Shown piece after piece: positions 10,730 to 23,385 of a stretch of DNA of 64,000 nucleotides. Under the pieces are notes generated by a model that saw only the letters and a program-made list of their open reading frames with translations, was not told the origin of the DNA and searched no databases. The stretch is from Bactericera cockerelli (lineage: Eukaryota > Arthropoda > Insecta > Hemiptera > Triozidae), in assembly GCA_024516035.1 (NCBI GenBank), contig CM044967.1, positions 900,383 through 964,382 of the forward strand, read 5' to 3'. Position 1 is the first letter of the stretch. The number at the start of each line of letters is the position of its first letter. The translations under genes were made by a program, and so were the position numbers.

Positions 10730-13700
10730 CTGTAATTTATTTATTTGTTAGTTCATTAATTTGGCAACCAACACTGGAACCAAAATAATACTTTAAGGAG
10801 GATGTAAGGTGCCTGAACTACACAACATCCAAATCTCTTGGCCTACAAGAGAAACGTTTGCCTAAAAGGGTGTTAATGAGGGTAGGTATGTATCCCCCCA
10901 AAAACACCACTTCGTGGTTAAAAAAGAAGAACGCCTCACTCAAAAGAATGATTATAATTACCTAAAAATTAATGATATCAAATTGAGAACACCTTACCCC
11001 CTCTCTTTCTATATCTCTGCACTCCTCTCTGAATTTATTTCTCTTATGTTTATCTTTCTTTATCCTTTCTAGGGGTCATCCCAAACTTGATTTCTCTTTA
11101 AATTTACTTGTTGCACGGCAATAAAAAATAGCGGTCGCAGTATGTTTTTTCTGAACTTATTTGATTTGAATCGAGAAAATTACACCGCGACCGCCATTTT
11201 TTATTGCCGTGCAACAAGTAAATTTAAAGAGAAATCAAGTTTGGGATGACCCCTAGAAAGGATAAAGAAAGATAAACATAAGAGAAATAAATTCAGAGAG
11301 GAGTGCAGAGATATAGAAAGAGAGGGGGTAAGGTGTTCTCAATTTGATATCATTAATTTTTAGGTAATTATAATCATTCTTTTGAGTGAGGCGTTCTTCT
11401 TTTTTTAACCACGAAGTGGTGTTTTTGGGGGGATATCAGTTCTTTTTGTACGAAAATATAGGTTCATACACTACTGAACATTATGAATAACAAAAGTAAA
11501 TAAGCTGGGAGAATGTGAATGTACCAAGTTATCTTTTTTTTTAAGATATAGTTTTAGCAGTACGTAATTTTTGTAAGGTCAATATGTATTTGGATCACAG
11601 ATTTGGCCCCCTGAGTCCCCAAAGTGAGTAAATAATATATAAATTTGCAATACAAGACCTTTTGATTCTATACTCCACATGATTAGGTTTATCTTTCAAT
11701 GCTAAATAGACCTCGGAGCCTCCTATGAGGGACACTAAAACACCTGGATTTACAAATGCCAAAGAAATTAATTTGTAATCACCTTATCAAGGTGAGGTAA
11801 TGAGTTCTCTCCTGTTGACCTTTTCTTACCCGAATTCTCTCCGGCTTGTTGCAGGGGTCACCACCAGTATCTCTCCCGGAAATAAGACCATGCTTTTTTA
11901 CACTAGGTATTTAAGAAAATGAAAACTATAAAATTATCATTTATATATAAGAATCGGCCTTTTATAGGGAAATCTTTTCTCTAACTAACGAAAGGCAATG
12001 CCTTTAGTGTAGTAGAGTTAGGTAAAATACATAGAAGGCCATGCCTCAGGAATATAGTAGGGTTAGGGATACTGCATAGAAGGCCATGCCTTGGGTTTAT
12101 CATAGGGTTAGGAAAAATACATAGAAGGCCATGCCTCAGGTGTTTATCAATGATTCCTAGGTGTTTCGATTATAATTTTTATGCTAGGCCTAAACTATGT
12201 AGGTATAAAATCAGGTAAAAATGCAAGAGACTTGACGGGAGACAATTTGGTGTTGATAGAACCATGAGCGGGAGCGAATTCGGTGGTGACGTCCCTTATC
12301 AATACCTTACGAGGTATGAGTGTACCCCGGACATAATGGACAGAGAAAAAGAAACTTCCCTGAAGGGGATCGAACCCAAGTCATCGTGCGTGCAAGCCTA
12401 GAATGCTACCCACTTGGCCAAAGTCACTACTTTGTCACAACTTTTAGTGAGTAGCATCGACATTATGCGAGCTAATTCATCATATTTTATCTCCATCCAA
12501 CCATGATTGTCCAAAATCAATTTCGTAATGCCGCCAGGTCATTGGCCAATTCTGCAACTACTAAAATTTTCCTCGCGAGGGTAATGAGGTCGTCATGAAG
12601 ATCAAATATAAAGATCGGAAAAACAAAACAACGTTAAGCCCAAATTGAAAATATAGAGCTAAAAAATTTCGTCCCCGCCAGGATTCGAACCCGTGCTGAC
12701 TGGGTTGCAGGTCGAGCATGCTACCAACAGAGAAAGTTGTCTTCTGAAGAAACGGACGGAAAATGAACTAACTAAATTAATACTTGGAAACTTAAACATT
12801 AAAATTTTGCAGTGAGAGAGCGAGGTCATGTCGAAAAATACATACTGGCCAAGATCTGACCACTAAGCTAAGGATTCGAAGGTACCTACCCGCCAAAGAA
12901 AATGAAAAGGCCACCAGGTGCCACCCAGTGGACCGGATGAAGGAATAAAATGAATAAATTTGGTATCTGCTCATCAAGATCTTTCATTTGATACCACTTC
13001 AGATTAGTATTATCCTTCAATTCCCGATTTGGGCTCCCAAAACCCGAGGCCGCCCAAATGGGCCGCCCGCTCATAATTTAGAATTTTTTTTTGGTCCGGG
13101 CTCATCTCCATTATATCTTGATCACTTTAGACACCTCACTTAATCTTCAGTGCCAAGTTAAAGACACAAAGTCGGGTCTCAAAGGATCCGTATGAAAAAA
13201 AACAGAAAAAAAAAAAAATTATGAATCTTTTCATGTCTTTCACGATTGTTGGGGGGTCTCGAAAATAGGATTCCCGTTGGCCTAGGAAGTCAAACAAAAA
13301 GTCAAATCAATTTATCAAATCAACGTAGAGTCCATTTTTGCAATAAAAATCGCAATTTTTGAATTTCATGTTGCACTTTTCGCTGGCTGAAAGTACATGA
13401 AATGCATGGGAACTATGTTTTCCGTAACCTTACACTCTGCCGGGCTGTCTCTTTCTTTGTATAGGCGTTCTTCACACCTCGGCCGAGGTGTTTGATGTAA
13501 ATTATTTAAGAGACGTACTCTGAAGGTCGGTGTTTTGAGTTCCAAGCATGGGAGGGAGATACGAGTGACTATGACACCAACATCACACATGTGATCAACA
13601 CAAATAATATGAGAACCTACGTACCATTTTAGTCATTTTACCTTGTTGACATGAAATGTAATACCAAAGTTTTAAGTTAATTGGCTGGTGCAGTTGGCTG

Positions 13701-16700
13701 CATAAGAATGCGATTATGAATAACCAATGCAAAAAAATGCACCAATCCTTTATCTAGATTCTACAAGTATTCGTTTTTATTTTACTAGTTTTACCTTTAT
13801 TTACTAGTTTTTACCTAGAGTTGTCCGTTTTTATCCTTTTATTTTACCCGTAGAAAGGTTTTGCCTTTATCTAGATGGGTTTTTTTTATCCTTTTATTTT
13901 ACAAGTAGAAAGGTTTTACCTTTGTCTAGAGGTGTCCGTTTGTACTTTTGCAAGCGCTTCACTGCTATGGACTCCAGCCTCACTCTGGCTGCGGGGTATT
14001 CCTTCAGCACATCCCACATGTCTGTCTTGGACAGCACGAACAGATCGCTGTAGCCCACTGACCGGACAGATGCCGTCCGTCTATTGCCTGGGAAAGCGAG
14101 AGCATGATATTAAGTATTAAATTATTAGGTATTATAAATACCGGCGGGGTTGGCTTTTTTTATTAGCTTTTCAACCAACTCCTTTGGGATGTAACAAGAA
14201 ATTTAAAATAATACTAATATGTAATACAGAATACAGTAGAATTCCGCCAACTCGAAATTCAAGGAACAGAGGCGTCATTTTAGCTGTATTTTTCCTTCTA
14301 ACGAAAGTGGATCCAAATGGAATAAAGTGGACGAACTGGAAGAAAGTCATTTTTCTTTTGGAAGAGGAAAAATCTTCTTCCAGTTTGGTTAACCAAAATG
14401 GATTTATAAAATTCTTATTTTAGAAATCTATAAAGGATTTATAAAGGTTATGTCCATTGCTTATCTTTAAAAGAACCGAAATGCATTTTTCTTTCACGAA
14501 TAGTGGGGAAGCTAAACTTGGAAGAAAATGAAAATATTTGGAAATACCGAACATGGAAAAAAAATATCCAAAAGAAAAACACGGCTTTTGAGTTATCGAG
14601 AGTTTCGAGTTATCGGGATTTCGAATAAGGAGTGAAGTTCGACAAGGGCCGAAGAATTCTTTCGACTTATCGGGATTTCGAGTTAGGGAGATTCTACTGT
14701 ACATATTATTATTATTTTAAATTTGTATAGGTCCATTGCCAAGAATTTGGCTACAGTGTTTATAGTTTATATGTATATTTTCCAACAGTTAAAGTTAACA
14801 AGAGGTGCCGCACCCCGAAACAGCCTAGTGAATACTAGCCTAGTGAATTAACGCGCAATTTTATAATTGCTACAGAGACGTATATGTTCCCCTTAAAACT
14901 GAAGTACTAATATTCTGTGTAATAACTTCTGTGTGCAGTGGACTTGCATTTCAGGAAGGGTTAGTTACAAAAAATGAATTGATTAACAATTGCACAAATA
15001 GGTCACATGGTTTGTATACTTCTCATATCTTAGCAAAGCACTCACAGATTGGTTATTATTAGCTGTCATGTTCGAAAAATGTTATCGCCCTTTGACTTAA
15101 CGTTCTTGAGATATTTGCAATGCCTACTTTTTGTACCTGGAGATATTTTATATAAACACATGCATTTTGAATTGTACAATAAAGAGGAATAGAAAAAATT
15201 GACAAAATTAACTTTTTTGAGCTGTAAAAAAAAATATATCCACAAAAATAATCTCAGTCTCGAAAAAAATGGCAGAATTTAATACTTTCTATACCTTACA
15301 CATGTGAGAAATAGAAAGTAATTTTGGCTGAAGATAAATTTGGATTTATTAATTCGACTATTAAAAAAAAATGATGACACCAGTGATTGATGACGATGAT
15401 GTGAAAGCAATGAAGACTAATGAAGTGTTTAGAAAGCAGAAAAATAATTGGATGCTAAAATGAATCATAATAAAATTAATGTGTACATAGGTTGAACAAT
15501 AAGTAATATTGAGAAAAAAGATAAATAGGTGCTTTTATAATTTAGAAGCTATGACATTTTGTTTGTATAATTAGCTTAAAGGAAGTGCATTTGATGCAAA
15601 GTAAATAAAAATTACTATTATTAAAATAAGAAGTAAATAAATCAAAATTTGATGCAAAATTGATCACTAAAAACTATTATTATTAAAATTATAATAAGAA
15701 ATAAATAAATAATCAAAAACTACTTTTTATTTTAATAATAAGTAAATAAATAATCAAAAACTATTATTATAATAATAAGTAAATAAATTATCAAAAACTA
15801 TTATTATTATAATAATAAGTAAATAAATTATCAAAACTATTATTAAATTATTATCATTATAATAATAACTAAATAAATCAAAAGTAGCTGAAAAGATGTT
15901 TGACTCTTCGCAAATGTCAGATGAGCGATGGCCGGAAATATATTTACCAAGATTTTTACCTGCGGTGCCCATATTCAATATGCTGATCTCACCAAAGTAC
16001 GAGCCCGCACGCAGGGTTGCCAGAACAGTCTTGCCGTTGTCTGCCACCACTTGCAGGCGACCCCTGTTCACAATGTACATCTCCTTGCCTACCTCCCCTG
16101 AAATGAGAATCATTTAAATGATAGCCAACGTCGATGGCAAGTTAAATACGTCAGTTCTCGTTCTATCATTGAAGTCAAATGGACATGAAAGGAGCCTAGA
16201 CATTGAATCTGGGCGTCCATATAATCCTCTCACCACCGTGACTTAGGTATCAATACCTAACTCACGGACACGGACTTATTATTATTACTGAAGTCAACGT
16301 CCAGCTGGCTATTTCCTTCAACATGGTCTTTTATTAATGAAATTTTAAATAACTTAACTATGAAATACATAAAACATGTACATGTCTGTCCCGGTAGCTC
16401 AATGGTAAAGGCGGCACTCTGTGAATTCATAGATTCCAGAGGTCGTGGGTTCGAAACACAGCCGGGACATAACAGGTTATCCTCCCATTTGGGATTTTTA
16501 CCACATAATAATATGTCTTGGGCCTGACTTTAATAGTCCTAATAGGGCAGTTTAAATAAGGCGATATTATTATTATTAAAACCTGTTTGACTACTGGATG
16601 CGTTTCAAAATCATACGTTCCCGGGTTGGCCAATTTGACCCTAGAACCGTCAATCAAAAACTCACCTTTCCTACAGATGTAATCCCCGGGTGAAAAGAGA

Positions 16701-19700
16701 ACAGGCCTCAATCTCAACACCAGCTCGCACAGAAAGCCAGCCTCCGTGTTCTGAAAGATTTCCACCCGCTTCAGGGTATCCAGATGGACGTTTATTGCTA
16801 TTTCAGCTTTAAGCTTATCTGAAACATAAATGGTTCAAAAATCCTGACTATACAATCACGCAACACTCTGGCTTTATTTGTAATATTTTGAAGATGGCTT
16901 GCAGGGAAAAGATTTAGGGCCAAAATAATAGACTAAATCGAGATCTTAAGTCATGACTTAGATTTGTTTTCCCCATAAGACAGTACCCAAAATCTAGACG
17001 TAACTCCACAGAGGTATTACAAAAACGTCTGTTAATTTCGCCCTTAGAGATTTATTGCAATTCATATAGGAAGGGCATTGAAGAACTTGGTATTGAATCA
17101 CTTTTCATCTAGTACAACTTCTCACTTTTCTGTTCACTCTGATTAAAATAGAGAGGTTGATTGATAGCATGGATGTTGATACCTACTGATGAGAGCAAAA
17201 ATGATCAAAACAGCTGTCCAGGTATGTTCTGATATTCATGTACATCTTTTCACTTTTCTGTTTATACTGAAATATTGGTTTAAGAAGAAGACTATGATAG
17301 TCACTAAAAGATTTTATTGGTTTTCTGTGTGTAAATAGAGCTTGGCTCGTGAATATACACTCGTTCTGTGGGCAATATTATTATAAATCAGTAGTTCAGC
17401 ACACTCACCAGGTAAACAGCTCACAGCCTTCTCCTCATCAGAACACTTCTGGGTGAGCCACAAGTAGTCAAACCACTTGATCACCTTCACTTGCAGAGCG
17501 TTTGGTACTCGCCTCATGCGCATGTAGGTCTTCACACCGTCCAGTTTGGCTGGAAATGACGAAAGTTGTAATGATGTCACAAAAGAGCTCATATTTGGCA
17601 AAAACTGTTTCTTACAATTGAACAATATCTGACCTATGAACACTGCAAATTTATTTATCTTTAAATTTATTTTATTATTCAAGTTCTTTACTATTCAATT
17701 TGATCCATCCCCTTCACTAAAGGGAGTCTCTTTTACATTTTTAACATTTAGTCAATGAATTTTGATATACATATTATTATTGAGAAGAAAAAAAATATAC
17801 CTATCTAATTAAATGAACCTTTTCAGCTCTCACTTGGCATACGACTATTGTTTCTTAACCTTGTCAAATAACATTTACATCCTTAAACAAAGTATTTTGT
17901 GTCCATACATATTCTTTCTTACAGGAGAAAAAGTTATTCGTTTTTTGACAGCCTCAGAACATCATGCATTTACACCCGAACTGTGTTCTTCAAACTATTA
18001 AAATTCCATTAGCACTAACCCTAACACAAGGCTGCGCAATCGATTTCAGAAGGTTTTTTTGACATTTTCATGTCTTTGCTCTGGCACATAACCAAAATTA
18101 TGTAACGAAATTATGTAACGAAATATTAAATTATAAAAAGAGAGAAGAGAAAAAGTATGTGTCATGCGCACAATAACGAAATATTAAATTATAAAAAGAG
18201 AGAAGAGAAAAAGTATGTGTCATGCGCACAATACGAAATTTGGTCAGTTAAGTTTTAGACCTTGAATAGTAAAGATGAAAATGTCCCAATGGTTGCAGAC
18301 TCGTATGCAAGCGTTTTTTTCAGCTGGCGGGAATTTGGTTGGGCAGCCTTGTACAAACATAATTATAAAATAAATGACGAGCTGTTATTACCTTGGAATT
18401 CCTTCCTCGCTGCGCTCACACTGGTCACAATGTTGGCCACGTGTCCCAGGACGGTGGCAAACAGAAGCAGACCAAACAGAAGCTGCAGGATGACGAAGAA
18501 ATATTCCCCTTTGCTCCTCGGGCGTGGCAGGTCGCCAATGGTGGTCAGCGCCAGAGTACACCAGTAGTAACTCTGCAAGTATTGTTTCACCACATCCGTC
18601 GTGTCATTGTCCCCGTACACCCAGTTCCGACTACCGAACCCGTCATTCTTATAGATAATATGATACAGACAACCGTTCCAATGGAAAATGACGAGAAGAT
18701 AGTGGATCAAACTCGAGGATCGAAACAAGTTGGGGTAGTTTGTATGCCTCTCCGTTCGATCCATGAACGCCCAGAACCGATAAATTTTCACTAACCGAAA
18801 CAGCCTTAAAATTGAATTGAAACCTATTGACAAATATAAAAAATCTAATGGTAAAAGACACAAACAATCGATGTAAAAAGTGGTAGAATTCATGTAGTGA
18901 TCCCGAAGTTTGATGGAATCGGTTTGGAGCACCCCGTCTTCAAGGTAGCCGGTTCTGAAATGAATGAGGATGTCTATCACATACATCAGGTCTGCCATGT
19001 AGTCCAGACAGAACCAGATCACCAAGGAATCCCCTGAAACAGAGAACAAGCACATTAAAGTCTGTTTTGTTTTAATAAAGAAAGATTCAACACATCAAAT
19101 AACGACACTATTTGAGAGATAACTATTTCTCTTAAAAATTCGTCACGGTCTATCTAAAGAAATTATCAAAGGCCTTAAGACATGGCAGCTTGGCGGCCGT
19201 ATCTATGGCCATACCTTAAGTAGACATTTATTTAGAGATCATAAATAATCAAAATACACATTAATCAACTCTAAAGTATGATTTTCAGGCCTATCCTCAA
19301 AAGTTAATCTAATTCAATCCCGTGTCAAAGTTTAATCACAACGTAAAATCCACCCCCAAGAAACACCCGCCTGCACTTTTATAGGCCAAGTAAGGTCCCT
19401 TGAAATTAATAATACATAGGGTAATATGAACAGTCAGTAGTTTTCGGGAAGTCCCCAAAAGTTTATGTTTTAGTTGTTGTAACCAGCCTGTGCGCATCTA
19501 GAGAACTTGGGCTTTTTTATAAGCCTACAAACTAGCCTGGCTTGTTAGGGTTCTTTAGTTCGTTCTCTGCTTATAGTCCTCTAGCGAGATTTTATCTACA
19601 CCAGCGCTTACCATTGATCTCCTGAAAGGCGAACCGATAGATGATCACCCAGAAGTTGTAGAGAAAGGCGAGGGACACTATCATCGACCAGTAGTACGAG

Positions 19701-22700
19701 AATCTGCCGGCAGGGTCGAACACAAAGGTGAGGTTAGACTCGGAGACGCGAGGGTAGCGCTCAGCCACTCTGTGGACGGCACAGTCCCCGCCAGTGTTGC
19801 CGTGCAGACACTTGTTGCTCCCGAAACCTGGGGACAGAAGAGGGCGCAACGTACATTATTTCTTGTAAATTGTATATACTATATTTTGTAAATAAAACTT
19901 GATTAAATCTGTTTAATAATAATACTAGTGTGTAGACTGTAGAACATAATAATAATATTAATGACGGTCGCTCTATCAATAGAATACTCTACTGGCTCAA
20001 GAAAGTCAAGAATGGAGAAGACGAACATTACTGTTGCCCAATCAATAGATTGTGTGGCCCAAGAGAGAGAATAATCAATCTGTTTATCCTTCAAGAATGA
20101 GAGATCCTACGAGTATAAGATTTATACTATCTGAATAAGATTAAAAAGTCCCATTAATCCAGCAGTCAGCCCAAGACATATTATTATCTGTTCAAAATCC
20201 CCAATGGGAGGATAACTTGTCAAGTCCCAGCTAGGTTTCCAGGGACCTCTGCATTACAAGACTGACGCCTTAAACACTGAGCTACCGGGACTGAACGGGG
20301 TAGTATACCTTTGCTTTTGTCGGCGGCTGCATTGCTGGTCAGAGGTCCGAACTTGGATTGGTGTAGAGACTCGCGCCGGTACAAGCCTTGGGCCTTGGGA
20401 AGATCAAACTCAGACGGGGTGGAGGAGATGGTGACTCCGCGGTTTACATATCCTGCCACCGAGGTTTGCGAAGACGAAAACAGCTTCTGAAAAGAAAAAA
20501 AAACAAGAATCTCTTATTCCTATAGGTAATAGTAATGAAAATAGAAGAATTATCATTTTGATGGAAGACTCTGTAACAATGTAAAGCTCCAAATCATACC
20601 TGTGAAGAATTAAAATTATTTGTTGTTATTTGAATTTCTAATATTAGAGATCGAAAAGAGTATGTTCGTTTTTGTATAAAAAAAATTTTTGCTCCGATTT
20701 CAATTTTTCATATTTTTTGTTATTGTTGTATGTACTTTAAAAACAAATGAAACTTTGGTTAGACTTAACAAATAACAAATCTTCTCTCGCAACGTTTCAT
20801 GCTCCACTCCTCCTTTAGAATCAAATGAGATCGAACCCTATTGCGAACCCCTCTGACTTCGCAACGCTTTGCAACACTTCCCATTTCAAATTCAAGACAA
20901 AATGTTGCGCAACGTTGCGAGACAAAATGGGACTGTGAGAGTATTAGTCTCATTCTTGCAGGATAAACAGAGTATTGTATTGTATAAAATGTAGTTTCTC
21001 GGAGGCGTTCTCCGCCAAACGACCGTATCGCTTGCTTACTGCAAAAATAAATACTTATTCACACACGTACCATCAACATGAATTCATTCATAGCGGTGTC
21101 ATCGCGTTCGATGGTAGCCAAATTGATATTGACACTTCTATTCTCAACATTCCTCTCTAAGCAGCCAATTCTTTTCACTTTTCAGGTGATGTAATACTGA
21201 GCCACTCACTTATGTAGTGTGTTTGCATTTTTAAAACAAGTATCAAATTGTATAAGTGCCTGAACAGCAAAGGTTATCTCGTTAAAATTAAACATTCGTG
21301 TTTTGATGTGTCAAAAACATTTATAAAAAACACATCATTAACTTGAGTGCATATGATTGCGTGTGAAGGTATGCATGACAAAATAATAATGAAAAAAACA
21401 TGCATCGATCTTATTTTCGAGATGGTACAAATGAGATATTTTCAAGGTTGAAAAGTAATGTCAAATTTATTATCATAATAAGATTAATAAGGCTCTGAAG
21501 AAAACTCACGTGAGGTTGGTGATGTTTATTTCGTCGAAAACGTTGGTTGATGGTTTCTAAAATATTGGGACGTGATTTTATGATGGTGCTAAGTTTGAGG
21601 GATTCGGTGCTGTTCTTTCTGTGCTTATCTTGGAGGGATGTCAAACTGGAAGAGTCCAATTTCGTACCAGATGAAGCACTCAGTCTTTCGCCTATGTAGT
21701 ATGGACCAGTTGTCAGTATACCTGCAGAAGAATGAGAATTAAATTGAATTGAAAATGTGGAAAAATTTATTTACATCAAGAAAATATAGATTTTGGATTA
21801 CCTTCTAAGCTAAACTTAACTTAAGATGATTATGTACCGTGCACTGGTAGTCAAGTGGTTAAGGCGCTAGCCTGGTAATCCAGGTAAAGTAGTAATTCGT
21901 TGGTTCGAATCCAACGTCAGAGTCTTATAACAATAAGACTCTGAGGGTTAGGTGGTAGAAATACTTTGAGCAGTAATGAAAACAGAAAAGTGAGAATAGC
22001 TAGCTGTACATGATGATGTATTATATAAATATCAGAACATACTTACCAGGCACTACTTTAGGACCGTTTGCTGACAGGTAGAGGGGCCCACTGCCATATT
22101 TCACTTGGTTGGGTGTCGCCTGATTAGACACAACTGCGATTTCTTCCAGTTCATACTGTCCGCCATGTACTAGTTTTGTACTTGATAGAGCAGGATCTGT
22201 GAAATCAATATTGCTATTTAAAATAATCTCTATATATAAAACAGAAAAAAGGACTACCTACCTACCTATGTTTGTTTGTTTGTTTGTCCGGAGTTGTATT
22301 AGCCAAAACGGTAAGAGATAGCGAAAAATGTCTCAGAATTGACCCCCCCAAAACCATTATCGCTTTGTCCAGAAAAATTATAAAAAGTTCAAAAAGGCAT
22401 TGCTGTCCAGCAGTACAGCCATGCCTTGGTAAATTTGAAATTTAGTCCCGTTGCAAAGCACGGGCAAACGGCTAGTGTACTATAAGACAACTCGGCCAAG
22501 AGGTGTGAAGAACGCCCTATACAAAGAAGAGACCGAGCGGAAGAATGTATACCAATGGTAAAGATCAACTGTTATACGAAATGGCTGACTGAATACAACT
22601 TTGGATCGGTGAATTTCTTTCTTTTTTAATCACAACATTAAGAGACACTTCATGTTATGCCGACCCCGTGTGGATTGGGAAAAGGCAAAGTGAAAGAAGA

Positions 22701-23385
22701 AGAAAAGAGACTCTTTATCATTTAGCTTAGTAAGATCATTAATTGTTCCTAATTGGTTGCTATACATTCAAACAGATGTACTCTTTTTTCCTCATTAGTA
22801 ATGAGTGGACCCGTACCATCCTAAAAGGAAAGACTAAAAACTACAAACTTCACCGGGATTCAATCTTGCGTCACCTACATGCAATCTGAGTGCACTACCC
22901 ACTTCACAGTGACATATTTGAAAGAAAAATATATTCATGACAGCAAAACAGAACAAGGTATTGAAAAACATTTAGTAGTTCCTAAAGTGGAACTTGCTAC
23001 TACATTCACACAGTATTCTCGGTTTTTGGTTAATTTTTGGATAGTTCAATCAGGTAATCAAATAAAACGGACCCTAGATGTTGACTTGCACCACTAAAAT
23101 CTAATAAAATAGATAGCTAATACAGAAAATAGAAAAGCGGCAAAGACCTCGTTCCAGAAAGATTTCTCACTCTCATAATCTCCAAATCTCCCTTTCAACT
23201 GCACTCTAATTGGGTTATTTGGGTGAACGAAATTTGACGGTTGAAAGGGAGATTTGGGGATTTTGAGAGTGAGAGAGCTTTCTGGAATGAGGCCAACCTG
23301 TATCAGATGCACTAGAGTTACCTTCAGAATTTCGTTGATTTGCATCGGCGAATGACTGCATCAGATTGTTTGAAAAGTTTGTCAT
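10330..23385 (-). CDS. Cngl: cyclic-nucleotide-gated cation channel, CNGL class
   Basis: Eleven coding exons on the minus strand join with matching phases: 23385-23322, 22196-22047, 21721-21510, 20486-20309, 19827-19612, 19033-18392, 17549-17409, 16818-16666, 16097-15960, 14087-13920, 10729-10330; about 820 residues. S1 lies in exon 5 ([20 protein letters not shown]). Exon 6 carries S2-S6: S4 [14 protein letters not shown], and pore [18 protein letters not shown] with Asp after the glycine, as in insect CNGL rather than TTIGE of CNGA. The C-linker follows ([19 protein letters not shown]). The cyclic-nucleotide-binding domain spans exons 8-10, with FGEISILN and the phosphate-contacting RRTASV. 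A C-terminal coiled coil resembles the CLZ trimerisation zipper. It is a plasma-membrane channel opened by cGMP/cAMP. The Met used is the first in-frame one; a further 5' exon is possible. The last exon has a frame break. Confidence 0.88.
10891..11435. mobile_element. 545-bp foldback (snapback) element in Cngl intron
   Basis: Two near-identical inverted arms, 10891-11138 and 11187-11435, flank a 48-bp loop. The ends read TATCCCCCCAAAAACACCA and its complement; the inner ends read GCACGGCAATAAAAAATAG and its complement. There is no coding capacity. This is typical of a non-autonomous foldback DNA element. It lies in the intron before the terminal Cngl exon, so the transcript would carry a long hairpin. 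Confidence 0.9.
12008..12145 (+). repeat. three tandem ~60-bp units in Cngl intron
   Basis: Three diverged units, each with AGGGTTAGG-like sequence, AATACATAGAAGGCCATGCC and a TCAGG/TTGGG end, lie head to tail. The flanking intron (11440-13900) otherwise shows only tRNA-like SINE debris near 12355-12425 and 12668-12740 and simple A/T runs. Confidence 0.7.
13765..13945 (-). repeat. tandem duplication of a Cngl exon end and splice donor
   Basis: Reading the minus strand, the end of exon 10 and its donor (CTCTAGACAAAG then GTAAAACC) are followed by two or three diverged copies of the same ~55-bp unit: ATCTAGATAAAGGCAAAACC, then CTCTAGGTAAAAAC and ATAAAGGTAAAAC. The unit includes TTTCTAC..GTAAAATAAAAGGA. 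Several copies keep a usable GT donor. Confidence 0.7.
14234..14699. mobile_element. pogo/Tigger-like non-autonomous DNA element
   Basis: The ends read CAGTAGAATTCCGCCAACTC and, inverted, CAGTAGAATCTCCCTAACTC, and both sides are flanked by TA, as in Tc1/mariner-pogo insertions. The interior shares stretches (TCTAACCAAAGTGGAT..., CTTTAAAAG..CCGAAATG) with 31345-31605 and 55018-55305, which are further copies or fragments. There is no transposase ORF. Confidence 0.7.
15754..15890. repeat. A/T-rich simple repeat (TAATAATAAGTAAATAAAT units)
   Basis: Between about 15610 and 15890 the intron consists of repeated AATAATAAGTAAATAAAT and ACTATTATTA blocks. No gene signal is visible. Confidence 0.7.
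16387..16575 (+). mobile_element. tRNA-derived SINE, second family
   Basis: GTCCCGGTAGCTCAATGGTA (A box), GTCGTGGGTTCGAAACACAG (B box), CCGGGAC, then the body AACAGGTTATCCTCCCATTT and CTTTAATAGTCC. Minus-strand copies lie at 20160-20297 and 25080-25272 with the same body. All three are in or near Cngl. Confidence 0.75.
16917..17043. mobile_element. MITE family A, copy 5 in Cngl intron
   Basis: GGGCCAAAATAATAGACT ... CGTCTGTTAATTTCGCCC with TTA on both sides (a 3-bp target duplication). The interior carries GATCTTAAGTCATGACTTAG and GAGGTATTACAAAAACG. Confidence 0.85.
18117..18232 (+). repeat. perfect 58-bp tandem duplication
   Basis: The unit AACGAAATATTAAATTATAA ... GTCATGCGCACAAT occurs twice with no difference (18117-18174 and 18175-18232). 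The following AATACGAAATTTGGTCAGTT matches, inverted, 43020-43095 in a Girdin intron, so the unit belongs to a dispersed element. Confidence 0.85.
21837..21965 (+). mobile_element. tRNA-derived SINE, Ser/Leu-like head
   Basis: GTGCACTGGTAGTCAAGTGG (A box TAGTCAAGTGGTTAAG) and GGTTCGAATCC (B box), then a GACTCTGAGGGTTAGGTGG body. Related copies: 55785-55990 (+), 61972-62060 (+), 9058-9122 (-), 1-55 (-, cut by the window edge), 30326-30450 (+). Shared downstream body and dispersed position make these SINEs rather than working tRNA genes. Confidence 0.7.
22227..22475 (+). mobile_element. short Helitron-like element
   Basis: Starts TCTCTATATATAAAAC and ends with the hairpin CCCGTTGCAAAGCACGGG (22447-22464) followed 11 bases on by CTAG before a T. 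These are the terminal marks of Helitrons (5'-TC, 3' hairpin plus CTRR, A/T insertion site). At about 250 bp it is non-autonomous. A worn hairpin CCCGTTGCGGAGTACGGG also occurs near 23693-23710. Confidence 0.7.
23143..23297. mobile_element. palindromic MITE next to Cngl exon 1
   Basis: Left arm CCTCGTTCCAGAAAG, CTCACTCTCATAATCTCC, AAATCTCCCTTTCAAC; right arm the inverse GTTGAAAGGGAGATTTGGGG, GAGAGTGAGAGAGCTTTCTG, GAATGAGGCC. A related half lies at 57337-57430. Its right end is about 25 bp from the splice donor of the first Cngl coding exon. Confidence 0.75.

Noticed and set aside
18393..18794. 133-codon plus-strand open frame
   Set aside because: Antisense shadow of the large Cngl transmembrane exon; no family features.
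21837..21922. Possible functional tRNA gene
   Set aside because: A and B boxes are present, but stems are imperfect and the same downstream body follows other copies, so it is a SINE head.
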